Positions 11,533-21,899 of a DNA stretch of 64,000 bases are shown here, piece by piece. Each line of letters starts with the position of its first letter. Positions within the stretch are counted from its first letter, which is position 1. The position numbers and the translations under genes are program-made. The stretch is from positions 186,001 through 250,000 of the forward strand of contig PPXM03000011.1 of the NCBI GenBank assembly GCA_003707065.3. The letters are read 5' to 3'. Origin of the DNA: Trigonopsis variabilis (taxonomy: Eukaryota > Ascomycota > Trigonopsidomycetes > Trigonopsidales > Trigonopsidaceae). The notes under the pieces are model-generated. The model searched no databases. It worked only from the letters and a program-made list of their open reading frames with translations, and was not told where the DNA came from.

Positions 11533-13541
11533 ATGTCGAAACAGCCTCCCGCTCAAGGGAGGCGGAAGAGCCAGATATATCTGGAAGACTTGGCGGGTAC
11601 GCTAGCAATTCCCAGTCCTGTCGCCGAATTGGCTGAGTCTCCGTTCGATTTACAAGGCTCGGCACCAGAACTGGCTCCACCCGAGACGAAGCCGGCTCCA
11701 GCCACGTCCCTGTCCAAAAAGAGCCACAAGCGATTTCAAGGCCCTCCTATCAGCGTTTCATCGCGCCGACGTGAATCTTGGACCGCAAAAGATCTAGGTA
11801 ACGAGGGTTCGTTGAACCTATCCTCTCATGGCCTGGGTCCCAATCCTTCTGGTGAAGGTGTATCAGAGCCGATTTCGATAAATATCACCGGTTCGCCAGG
11901 ATCCATGGGTCCACCTAGTTTGCCTCGACAGTCACATGGTTTTTCTGCGTCATATTTTGATCGGAACCGCTCTAGCCCTGGAATCGCCCGTACTCCCCCA
12001 TTATTCTCAAATCCTCAAGTCGAAGACTTCTCCCCTAAATCCATCGATGGCTGGTCTATCGGTGGGCATTCTCCTGGTGTCGATTTACATCGAGCTCGAT
12101 CGCTAAATAGCGGTAACCGCTCAGGCACTAGCTCCCGGGCTCAATCTCCTTTTCGGGTTCCTACAAGGCCAATGACAAGAAGCCCTAGTCCAGTGAGTCG
12201 GGCAAGGACGCCTCGTCGAAGTTCAAGAAATGTCTCGCCGGAAAGACCAATCTCGAATGGAACTCCCGACGTGAATCAGCCTTTCCAATTCCAGAGTATG
12301 ACTATGACATCTTCTCCTATCCAGACCACAGTATGTATCGCGCTTACGTTCTCTAACATTATTAGAACCAGCGAAGAGGGCATAAATACAAACGATCATC
12401 TGTCTCTATCAAATTTTTTCAAGAACCCCCAGTTAGGCAACCTCTTGCCATTCCATTGTCTAGGCCGATTCCAACGGTAACCAACTTATCCCATGTTCCT
12501 CGCTAACTCTATTAGTTTCATGAATGCGTCGAGAGTCTGTCTAAGACTCAGAAATTCAGGCTGGCCTGGTGTGCGATTCATTTTCTTGCCATTCAGTTAG
12601 TTTATTATTCTACGGGGGCAATGGCTTTGACAGCTCTTGCCCATTTGATTTTCTTTGACGCCGTGAATGATCTGTTGGGTGTTGCTGTGGACGTGTTGAG
12701 CAATTTTGACGTTTGGAAGGAGAGTAGCATCCGTCATCCTTTTGGACTTGAAAGGTTAGAGGTCTTGGCTGGTTTGGGAATGTCGGTTGCTTTGACATTT
12801 ATGGGTCTAGATGTGATTTCTCATACTCTCGAACACGGTCTCTCAGAGTTCTCCCAAGAAGGTAATGTTCGACCGCATGGCCATGGAGGATCGCTATTTC
12901 AGGACTCGGATGATGGCAAAACTTATAGTACTCTCAATCTACCTGTCTTAATTGTGGCTCTGATTACTTTAATCTCGGCTCTTGGACTCAAGAGTACGTC
13001 CCGAATGAACTCTGCTCTCGATCGAAACTCTAATCGTTCCCTAAATCTGCTAAGATTCCGCAATTCTAGTCATGCGCTTACTCTGATTTCATGTCTTCTT
13101 GTCTTTATAATCCCCTTAACACCTTTAGCTGATAATGAAACGGTCGATATTCTGCTCACTGTTACTATAGCGTTGACAATGTGCAGTTTTGGCTTTAGGT
13201 TATCGTTAGCTCTAGGAGGGATTATTTTGATGCGATGTCCTTTCCCTGATCAATTGGAAGCCATCTCGAAAGCCATCAACCAAGACCCCGCGGTGGTTGG
13301 AATCTCAAAGCTTTCTTTCTCTCAAGTCCAGCATGACCTTTATCTCGCAAGAATCTCGGTTTATGTCCAGGGAACGGCTGACGTTGAACCCAGAGTCATC
13401 CAGCATACTGCATCAGTCCTTAAAGATGTCTTTCTCTCATCTTCCACTTCCTCAACTGCTCGACTGGAAACGACCATTGATGTTTCAAGGTCTCAATCTT
13501 CAAGGCCTCTGGATGAATCCAAAAAACTCGGTCCAGGATGA
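11533..13541 (+). CDS. ZRG17: Zrg17-type cation diffusion facilitator (ER zinc transport)
   Basis: CDF-family membrane protein resembling fungal Zrg17, the partner of Msc2 in moving zinc into the ER/secretory pathway. Exons 11533-12330, 12366-12476 and 12516-13541 (introns 35 and 39 bp) give 644 residues. Residues 1 to about 270 are a Ser/Pro/Arg-rich disordered region. A conserved GHKYKRSSVSI segment in exon 2 precedes about six membrane segments. Between segments lies SNFDVWKESSIRHPFGLERLEVL, the usual CDF loop with the HPFG motif, and the C-terminal part looks like a cytosolic CDF domain. The second-helix metal site keeps DxxxD, but the later helix reads HALTL where transporting CDFs have HxxxD. 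The start is the first ATG of the open frame. Confidence 0.85.
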
Positions 13542-13628
13542 TTTAGACTAGGCGTCTGAGTACCCTTGAGAGGCCTTTCTCTAAAGGGTGATAGCACTAG
13601 CCTTTTCTCAAATCTATAATTCCGTTCA

Positions 13629-14724
13629 ATGACAAGTACTGCAGATTCTCTACAGTTTGAGATTCTTTTGGCCATGGTGGAATATTTGGTTTTGCCGTTA
13701 TGGTTGATACGGATCAGAGTTCCCATCTTGACATGTATTCCGGTAGTGCCAACACACGACCCCAAAGAGAGTGTGGAGATCAATTACTCACCGTCGTTTG
13801 GCTTGGAGGGACCCATGTTGGTTACCAGCAGACACTGAAGAAGCTTTTACACAACCATCGCGGTGTGACGGTCGTGATTGTGTTTTGGGAACAAGACCGT
13901 GGGACTCTTCGTCGCCTTATGCAGGAGTACGATGATCTTATTCGTCGTAATGGCTCAATTCCAGTATTATACTGTCAGTTTAGGTACATATATGCATGGC
14001 TAATATTGCAGGCTGCGATTTGAGCAATCTGGATACTGCTCGAGCAGTTGGTGAGATGATCATAAGAAAGGTCCCTTTCATCGATGTTCTTATATGTGGG
14101 ATTAACTGCACATTTTACGGATGTCCAAGTTATTCGAGGCAAAAGTTAGAGCGAGGGTTGGCCGTGAACCATGTTAGTCAATGGTTGGTGGTGTTATGTC
14201 TGAGGAAATTGATCCGCCAGCGGATAGTTTTTTGTTGTAAACCATGTTTCATGGCGAAAGGGTCTCCGCTGGATGAAATCTTTCAAGCTGCGCGACCTCC
14301 AAAATTTAATGATCGTTATTATGAAGAAATCTCCCGATTGTCAGTTATACCAATGAGATGCATTTCATCATTGATTCTTGATTGCGCTTCTATGTGGAAG
14401 TCTTTGTATCTTCTGCGGGGAGGCAACTCAATCGATGTGGTTATCTGGGCACCGAAAGAGGAGAGCCTGGGAGGTTTTGTGAAATGGGTTAGGTCGAAAT
14501 GCGATTTTCTGGAAATGGATGACTTATATGATGTCTTGTTTTCGCGGCGAAAGATTGAGAAAGATAGTTCAGTTACTGTATTCTACGGAGGAGGCGAAGT
14601 GGAAAGGAGGTTTGCATTGGACCCAGTACGATGTTGGAATTGGACATGTGAAGTCAGTCACGAGAGAGGCTTGAGGGTTAATCGTCGAGCGTTGGGAAGT
14701 AATATTTTCACTGACGAATCCTAG
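13629..14724 (+). CDS. Divergent short-chain dehydrogenase/reductase-like protein
   Basis: Rossmann-fold SDR-like protein of unknown substrate. My model joins 13629-13696, 13747-13973 and 14012-14724 (introns 50 and 38 bp), giving 335 residues, close to Env9-type SDRs. A hydrophobic start (FEILLAMVEYLVLP) leads to a first beta strand with LGGTHVGYQ where SDRs have TGxxxGxG. It continues with CDLSNLDTA (the usual DL after strand 3), IDVLICG in place of the NNAG motif, and LERGLAVNHVSQWLVV, a good match to the SDR helix with the conserved NH. The YxxxK active site cannot be found, and the C-terminal half is unlike typical SDRs. The first intron (donor GTTATG) is the weakest part; without it a start at 13700 would give a slightly different N-terminus. 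It is probably a non-canonical or non-catalytic SDR. Confidence 0.55.
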
Positions 14725-14877
14725 AGGGACTGGATTTTCTTTTGCTTGAATGAAGGAACTGGAACGCGGGTTTGGGGCTTAAGGAAGCAACTAAAAGTAC
14801 ATTGCATGTGATGCCAATATATTCATTAGAGACAGAACTGTAAGATAACAAAGAGTTCTAATATACATCGAGCGCGA

Positions 14878-15750
14878 TCATCCGCGGAGAGCGGCTCGTT
14901 TACTTTTTCCTGGTCGTTTCTTGGGTCCACTCTTCATTTTTTTTGAGTTAAACCCAGATAAGTCGGCGCTCGACTTTGCATCATTCACTTTCTTTCCATG
15001 TTTTCGGCCACCCATTCCAAACTTCTCGTTCTTCTTGACTCGCTTCTTATTAGGTCCCTTTTGCTGTCTACCTTCTTGCTTTGCAGCAGAGACTTCTTCC
15101 AAAGCAACATCAAAGTCGTCATCTGTCGTAAGACCTGGCCGTTTCCGTTTGAGACTTTTGATTTGATCCAATGTCTCCCGCTTCTCCTTGTCTCTAGCCT
15201 GTTTTTTTGCAACTTGGACCTGTTTACCAAACTTCTTAAGGTCCCGCTGTCGCCGAGCAGCTTCAGCTTCTTTTTTGGCTGTAGCATCAGCAATCATCTT
15301 CTGGCGCAATTTCTCCATGTGTTCATCTGATTTCAACATCTCAGCAAAATAGTCCTCTGGGCGACTGAATGGAATTCCCTCTTTTTCGAGAGCTTTTCGG
15401 CCAAGGTGAACAGCTTGAAGTGCCTGTTTATAGAATCCAAGTTCTCGATTGAGATCGTCTTCGACATCAGGGATAACCACCGGCTCTTGTGAAGTAGTGG
15501 ACATATGAACTGAAAAATTCAACCCATTCATATCTCCAAGACCAAATGACTTTGCACTATCGTCTAACGCTTTGACGTTGTTAACTTGTAACCGCCTTTT
15601 AATCACCACATCGGCATCTTCGTCCATTTCCGCGACATCACTCAACTCTACCTCTTGCTCATCGAACGACGAATCAGAGTCGGAATCGGAAGATTCCTGT
15701 AAGGCCACCAGCTGGGGAACTTGCTCACTATCTGACGATGCCTCCGACAT
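14878..15750 (-). CDS. EBP2: rRNA-processing protein Ebp2
   Basis: Nucleolar factor needed for 27S pre-rRNA processing and 60S assembly. It is a single exon of 290 residues starting at the ATG at 15750; a longer upstream open frame is disregarded because the family begins with the acidic stretch. The acidic, Ser-rich N-terminus (residues 1-60) leads to the conserved core around ELGFYKQALQAV, RPEDYFAEMLKSDEHM and RQRDLKKFGKQVQ. The Lys/Arg-rich C-terminus carries KFGMGGRKHGKK and ends in KRAALRG. The Ebp2 core is intact. It is divergent from the small coiled-coil gene at 15885, with 134 bp for both promoters. Confidence 0.93.
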   Translation of the reverse strand: MSEASSDSEQVPQLVALQESSDSDSDSSFDEQEVELSDVAEMDEDADVVIKRRLQVNNVKALDDSAKSFGLGDMNGLNFSVHMSTTSQEPVVIPDVEDDLNRELGFYKQALQAVHLGRKALEKEGIPFSRPEDYFAEMLKSDEHMEKLRQKMIADATAKKEAEAARRQRDLKKFGKQVQVAKKQARDKEKRETLDQIKSLKRKRPGLTTDDDFDVALEEVSAAKQEGRQQKGPNKKRVKKNEKFGMGGRKHGKKVNDAKSSADLSGFNSKKMKSGPKKRPGKSKRAALRG

Positions 15751-15884
15751 CTTTGATGAATTTTTTTCTTGAAAGTTGGTCGAGTAACCTCCCAACCAGG
15801 CGGCTGTCGTCCGGGTAAAACGTCTCAGCGCGCTCCAGGCATGGAAACCAGAGCACACCCACCCCGTGGTGACGGAGGACGACC

Positions 15885-16172
15885 ATGGATCAGGAGGTCA
15901 AAGACAAATCAAAGAAGCTCGAAGACACGTACGTGACTACAAGAGAAGTGGCGCTTGAGTTAGATAAGACTCTATCTGATATAGTAAGTAACATGGTGTT
16001 GACAGCACAGTCTTACTCTTACTAGAGCACCAGCGTCAAGGGACTCAACAGGACCTTCTCGGAAAAACGTACGGAATGGAAGATAGACGGGTTACTTACG
16101 CTAGTGGATAACATATCAAAGATGATTGACGATCTCGAGAAATCATTAAGTTACGATGGCGGCGACAAGTAG
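15885..16172 (+). CDS. Small coiled-coil protein, 81 aa, unknown
   Basis: Two exons, 15885-15983 and 16026-16172, with a 42-bp GT-AG intron, give 81 residues. An in-frame stop lies just upstream of the ATG. The product is almost entirely helical and charged, with heptad-like hydrophobic spacing through both exons (VALELDKTL..., then LLTLVDNISKMIDDLEKSL). Size and composition resemble small subunits of kinetochore (DASH/Dad), BLOC or Mediator complexes, but I cannot assign it to one. It shares a 134-bp promoter with EBP2, and its stop is 67 bp from the PDI stop. The intron has good consensus ends and joins two in-phase segments, which favours a real gene. Confidence 0.6.
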
Positions 16173-16239
16173 CCGCGGATTGGTGTATAATAACTATTTA
16201 TTCGCTTGGAGACAGCCATTTATATAGACTTCATAGACT

Positions 16240-17449
16240 TTATAATTCATCATGCTTTTGGGATTGGCTTTTGCCGGAGAAGACGTTCAGGATATTGAGC
16301 TTCTGGGTCAATTCATCCAACTTAGGTCGCGTGAGAGCGCCCTTTTTGACAATATTGCCCAATCGAGTGAGTTCTTTGTCGACATATCCAGCGTTTGCAG
16401 AAAGTTTGTCCAGCACTCGATGGTAATACTTGGCCGAGGCATCCTCGACTGTTTGAAGCTCGCTCTTGATCTTAGTCGCCAGGGCTTCCTTCTCAGACTC
16501 TGCGGCACCAACGTACTCCTCGACTAGTTCATCGACCGACTCGATTCGACCAGCAAACTCGTCCAAAAGACCCTCGGGAGTGCGATGGCTACCGGTTTGC
16601 TGGTTGATGAAGTCAACAAAAGACCCGAGTTCTCGGGCACCGCGGTAGAGCTCACGCTCAGAGATGGGTTTACCTTTCTCAAAGAAGAAGACAGTAGGGA
16701 ATCCTTGGACTTGTAAGCCTTGATGGATATTTTCGGAATTAGGAGCAGTAGTATCGACCTTGGCGATCACAACCTCATCGTCGTCAGAAAAGACTTGGGC
16801 CACTTCTTCATAGATGGGGTTGAGTCGCTTGCAATGTCCACACCAGTTGGCAGTGAAGGCCACAAGATAGTGTTTATCTCCAGCGTTGATCTTCTCCTCG
16901 AAATCATCATTGTTGAGGTAGACAATAGCAGAAGGCTTCTTAGGAGGAACCTTCACCTTGACGTCCGAGTTTTTCTTGATGAAATCCACAAACTCATCCA
17001 ACTCTCGAGCTCCTTCGTAGTCAACCGGCTCAGATCCTTTGCCGTCAAACCACTATTTGTCAGCAGCAATAAAACGGGTGCAGAGACTATAACTCACCTT
17101 AATCGTAGGGAACCCCATGATGTCGAACCGCTCGCCAATGGCACTATGCTCATCGGCATCGATTTTCACTTCCAATCAGCAACTTTCCACAATTCATCGT
17201 ACCGATATTAACTTCTTCGGGAACAACTTGACCAAGCTGCTTATATATAGGCTCCAAGTGCTTACAATGACCACACCATGAAGCGTAAAACTAAAATCAG
17301 TCGACTTCTTCGACAATCAACCATACCTCAACTAAACTAGGCTTGCCACTCTCGAGAACAACCTCATCAAAATTGTCGCCTGTGAGTTCGATCACAGCAG
17401 CAGATGCAAAGGATAATAACCCCACGAGAGAGATCCAGATACCTTTCAT
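16240..17449 (-). CDS. Protein disulfide isomerase, two thioredoxin domains, HDEL
   Basis: ER oxidoreductase that forms and reshuffles disulfides, of the fungal ERp38/P5-like type. Minus-strand exons 17449-17327, 17290-17203, 17168-17098 and 17052-16240 (introns 36, 34 and 45 bp) give 364 residues. A signal peptide covers about 1-18. Thioredoxin domain a has WCGHC with cysteines at 47 and 50, and a second a domain has WCGHC at about 165-168. Each has the cis-proline stretch GFPT. A helical ERp29-C-like D domain (about 255-350) follows, then the C-terminal ER retention signal HDEL. Two a-type domains followed by the D domain separate it from four-domain Pdi1. The three introns all lie in the first thioredoxin domain. 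Confidence 0.93.
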
Positions 17450-18287
17450 TTCAATAAAGTTTCCGATTAGTAAGGGGGAAGTTGATCCACCACGAGGAAA
17501 TGTGAGACACCTTGACGACCACGTGTACTTCTTTCAAATTCTACTTGATCCACAACACCTCTTCTAAAGAATTTTATTGTAACTTCTATCTCTTTTACGA
17601 GTCTATAATAGCTTTGCATTTTTGTTCCTACTAGGCCTCTCATTCTCTCATTCCTCTCGTTCGATCTCTCTGAAAGAGTCTTGTGGGGCTTTAATCTTAG
17701 CACGCTGGGTCAATCATGTAACTCCTTGATCGTGCCTTTCTATTTCTGCTAGAAAAAACATTAGCCACTTTTTCTGATGATACCAGGGTGTATAATCTTT
17801 ACATATCAAGTACTCTGAACCATGACTTATCGACTAGCTCTTACAGTACCCTCTCTCTCTCTCATTAGATCCGTTCTCATTTCGCTACAATCTAAAGGGT
17901 TCCCCAATGACGTAATGACTCTTTCGGAAGAATATGCATCAACTACCACATTTATTTCGTGTCTGATATGTATTAAGTTACTCCATACTTTTCTTTTGCT
18001 TGTTCGAAGAGTTCTCTTCGCCGGTGATCTCCTGAGATGATCATTACCTGTATACGCAACCAAAAAAGACACTAGCATTTCCAACAAACACCTCAGCATA
18101 AATAGAATGCTAATTTACACGAGCTATTTCTTACCTTTTAAAATATAATGATCACATCGGTCCACTCTAAATACTGATTTCGCTGCCCTTGGCAGTGCTA
18201 TTTTCCGTACGCTTGGTTGGAGGGCACTGTATCAAGCAGATTTTTATACCTGGCTGTCAAGCCCTCAGCTGGACTAAATCAACCACT
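17450..18287. other. Intergenic PDI/TOM22
   Basis: An 838-bp region between divergent genes, so it carries both promoters. Short opposing ORFs near 17,820-18,100 lack family features and overlap each other on both strands. I see no structured RNA or repeat. Confidence 0.4.
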
Positions 18288-18704
18288 ATGGTCAAACTCA
18301 CCGTTCTCGATTCCGAAAATGTGCCTGAAGGTTTCAATACTACCGAAAAAGAGCCCAAGACTTTTTCCGATAGCGAGTCCGATTTAAGCGATGATGAAGA
18401 TGAGTGGGATGTTACTAATGAATCGCTTGTGGACCGAGTCTATGCCCTTCGAGATGTCATTCCTCCTCAATATCGGACGGCTATCTCGTCTACTGCTTCT
18501 ACTTTCGTCAATAAGACGGGTTCGGCTTTGTCGTTTGGTGGCAAAGCCCTCTGGGTGATTACCAGCTCGACCTTACTTTTAGGTGTTCCTCTTTCTCTCT
18601 TGATCCTCGGCGAGCAGCAATTGATGGAATTGGAGAAAGACCCTCGACTGGCTCAAGGTGCCAATGATGTTCTCCTTGGTGGACAACCTGAACAAGCAAA
18701 GTAA
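18288..18704 (+). CDS. TOM22: Mitochondrial import receptor Tom22
   Basis: Central receptor and organiser of the TOM complex in the mitochondrial outer membrane. It is a single exon of 138 residues from the ATG at 18288. The acidic cytosolic N-terminus (residues 17-45, with SDSESDLSDDEDEWD) is followed by the conserved ESLVDRVYALRDVIPP stretch and one transmembrane helix at about 87-107. A short tail faces the intermembrane space. This order and size match Tom22 of ascomycetes (about 150 aa). The frame is open further upstream, but the first ATG with a sensible acidic N-terminus was taken. Confidence 0.92.
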   Translation: MVKLTVLDSENVPEGFNTTEKEPKTFSDSESDLSDDEDEWDVTNESLVDRVYALRDVIPPQYRTAISSTASTFVNKTGSALSFGGKALWVITSSTLLLGVPLSLLILGEQQLMELEKDPRLAQGANDVLLGGQPEQAK

Positions 18705-18837
18705 ACTGGCTTCTTAACCATTTTTGCAATGTACAGCTCGCGCGCTTGTCTATAATGTCTTGTTGTACAATAAAGTTATTTACATTTTGAACCTCCTCTA
18801 ATCCGGGTAGTTTCTTCTCCGAGCTACTGTAGTTTCG

Positions 18838-21531
18838 TCACTCGGTCTTGGCCCCTCCCATAATTTTGGGAATATAGACGGGCGACTTGGGATGATAGAC
18901 TCGGTAGCCATGAGCAAAGTCATCTTCTTGTTCTCTTCGTAGCTCTTCTTCGCCAAGTTTACCAATCGCCCGTAACTTGGTTTCTCCTTCGCGTTCTTGA
19001 AGAAGGGAGGATAGGACGACCGACTGGATCTTCTCAAGAATCCTTTCTTTAGTGGCTGGGTCAACGGCTTCACTAATAGATGTCTGACAGGCCCAGTGAT
19101 TGGGGCCGACCCGATGATGTCCGGTCCTGCCATACGATTTCTCATATGGAGCCGAGTATTGGACCAAGGTATCGTTAACAATTCTGAAGACAGCACACTT
19201 GTCCATATCGAACTTTGCCAACTTCAGTTTCTGAGGCTCGATCGGCTTGGGAGCTTCATCTTTTGATTCCTCATCGTCCCCTCGTCCAAACCTTTCATCA
19301 TTCAGGAAATTCTTGGCATTCTTATTGATGTCCGAAATGGACTCGATTTCAGCATCTGTTATTGGCTCAGCAACAATATCCAACACTGGACCGCTTGAAA
19401 GGTGTTGGGCGTATGTTGCGATACGAAGGCTTGTGTCGGGAAATCGAGCGGTCAACATATCAAGAACCTCTCTCCAAAGATTCATACTCATTTTGAACTC
19501 CTTTTCAGCCACTGCAGTGCCGTTAGGGCCATGAATAAACTTATCAAGCTCTTCCAGGGGGAAATATTGAAAACCAAAAAGATGCCGAATGCTGTGATAT
19601 GCCACAAAAATTCCATCCATATGTCCGATACGTGCTTGGAGAGAATATTTCATGAATGCAGATCGAACCATATCAAAGATTTCTCGTTCAAAGGACTCCA
19701 GTCGCCCATAGAGCTTTTTTATCTGATATGAGGTTCCTTCGTTGGCCTCTGAATAATCCATATCATACCGGACCGCGCAGACGGCTCTAGTTTTAAGATC
19801 AAAAGTACCATTGCCCGGAAGGCGATCGTCTTGACAATCTAACTGAGACCGCATCAAGAAATTTTCACAGACAGCGTAGTGGTAAGTCTCTGAGTCTTTG
19901 CTCATTTCCTCGAGCTCCTCGGCCGTCCGACGGGCAGATTTTCTATATTTCTCAAACTGTTCTGGCTCAGTGGTCAACAGGACCTCCATTGACTTGCCCT
20001 ATATTGTTAGTTTTGAAAAGTATGAAGAAATTACCAGAATAGTCAAGATGATTTCGGTGCTTAGACTTTTATCTTTGTCTATAGCATAATGACCATCGCC
20101 CTTGTTCCGAAGGATAATAAGAGCAGGAGCAGTATTAGCCGGGGTGAAATATACTTTTTCGCTCTCATATGTCGGCAGCGTTCTTAGATCTAACATTCGG
20201 AAATTCGAGAAAAAAGAGTGAAAATGGGATAGTGTACTAGACATTGTCGAAGTGGAGCCAATATATTTACACCCATGCTGCCGACTTAAATTCAACAATG
20301 TCTCATCTTTACTGGAGGTGATGTATTGCGGTAATAGTGAGAAATCAAAGTCAAAGACAGACATGATATTCCTTAGATAGGGAGAAAAATTGTAATGGTT
20401 TGTCCGTCGATCCCTCAAGACATGAACTCCCGGATTGAACAGGACCCTGTCTAGATTGTGAGCCAATTTCGCAATAGCATGTTGATTTTCAACAGGAATC
20501 GGTCGGATGACTTTCTCGTCGCTCACTTGACAAAACGGTTCAAACGGACTTAGACCGGGGATAAATAAATCGGACTGTTGATGTTTAGAGAGAATGTTTT
20601 GAATATATTTAAGACATGACCTGATATCCATGATTAGTCCATTCTCGGGGGCTTTGTGCAAGACATCCATCCAGTCTGAGGAAATAGTCGAGATATGACA
20701 CATCGTCTTGATACTTAACGGGGGAACACAATGATCAAATTCCAAACAGAGCTCCTTAACTGTAGACAAAGTGGGGTCAAACAGTACAGCTTGATTTGAT
20801 ATTAATAAATTGATATACTTTTCATATCGTTGATAATAGGGTAAATCCTGAGTGCATAACTTGCACAATTTGGTCATGAAATTATAAAAAATTCCGTCTG
20901 TGTTAGGATCACATAGAGCCATAGTCTTTATCACTATCGATTCCAACTCGTTGCAAGAAATAAGAGGTATAATCTCTTTATGTTCCGATGTACCAGATTC
21001 CGTCTGAATCTCCATCCCATGGTATCTTAATCCCATGCACAAATACGAGTTGATGAGTAGAAAAGCTTGTAACAAGCTAGTTCGAGAAGCCGATGAAATC
21101 TCCATCGCTTTACCTCTCGTGCCCCGATCTCCGACCATAGCAAGAAATGCGATATCTTTCAACTCCTGGTCTCTGGGCATATCATTTTCTTTTTCTTGAC
21201 CCAATGGTTTCCCGGTTTCTCTGAACTTTCGAGGTTTGGGGACTTTCTTCTTGTTTAACTTGTCGGCACCTTCAAATATCTCAACTGGATTTGGGCTCCA
21301 GCCTTCCTTCGCCCTTTTCCTCGAACCCTCCAGTACAGAATATTTCTTGGAACCCTGCGACAGAAAGTGTTGTCTTACTCTTGGTCGAGAGACGATGTGG
21401 AAGATAAACCGTTTCTGTGCTGCAAAAGAACGACTTGACTGTAGGCATCTAAACCCCATTTCAGATGACTTCACGTTTCGCACATGGTTAAGACGTTGGC
21501 TTCTGATGACATTTGATCCCAGGGCATTCAT
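18838..21531 (-). CDS. PET127: Mitochondrial RNA-processing protein Pet127
   Basis: Mitochondrial membrane-associated factor needed for 5' processing and turnover of mitochondrial transcripts. Exons 21531-20035 and 19998-18838 on the minus strand (36-bp intron) give 885 residues. The N-terminus is Arg/Ser-rich with few acids, as in a mitochondrial presequence. The conserved core includes LAHNLDRVLFNPGVHVLRDRR, YNFSPYL, FDFDFSLLPQYITSSKDETLLNLS and GSTSTMSSTLSHFHSFFSN. After the intron come GKSMEVLLTTEPEQFEKYRKS and the long PD-(D/E)XK-like half. The splice joins LTIL to GKSMEV, restoring the family sequence. The yeast protein is 800 aa. It is read toward TOM22, with the two stop codons 133 bp apart. 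Confidence 0.92.
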
Positions 21532-21899
21532 TGCCCAAGCTCCTCTTGTCGTGATCTCTCGATTATCAACGCTGTTCCTTCTAGTTATAGATCAGATCCA
21601 ATATTTGCGTCTACAGTCCTCGAGAAGATGTCGTCAAAGGCTCTCAGATAGTCGTTTTATTCGTTGCACGTCTTGCTGCTCGAGAAAAGTTTCATCCCAT
21701 CGTGACGCTGAGAACCGCTACAGACGTATGGCACCGTGTGCGAGCATCTTCCTCCCATGAAGGTGGTTACGTTCAGCCTTTTATCGACCGTATTATATAT
21801 CAGAGATCAGGTGCTGACTATCTAATACACCTGTGACTTCTCTACAAACCAATATTTATATTATGACCTCTTTATTCATCTCTATAGTACAATTCGTTT
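21532..21899. other. Intergenic PET127 promoter / DHR1 3' end
   Basis: A 368-bp gap between two minus-strand genes: upstream region of PET127 and downstream region of DHR1. I see nothing else in it. Confidence 0.4.

Noticed and set aside
17822-18099. Overlapping ORFs on both strands in the PDI-TOM22 gap
   Set aside because: Both are short, have no motif, and mirror each other; noncoding promoter is more likely.
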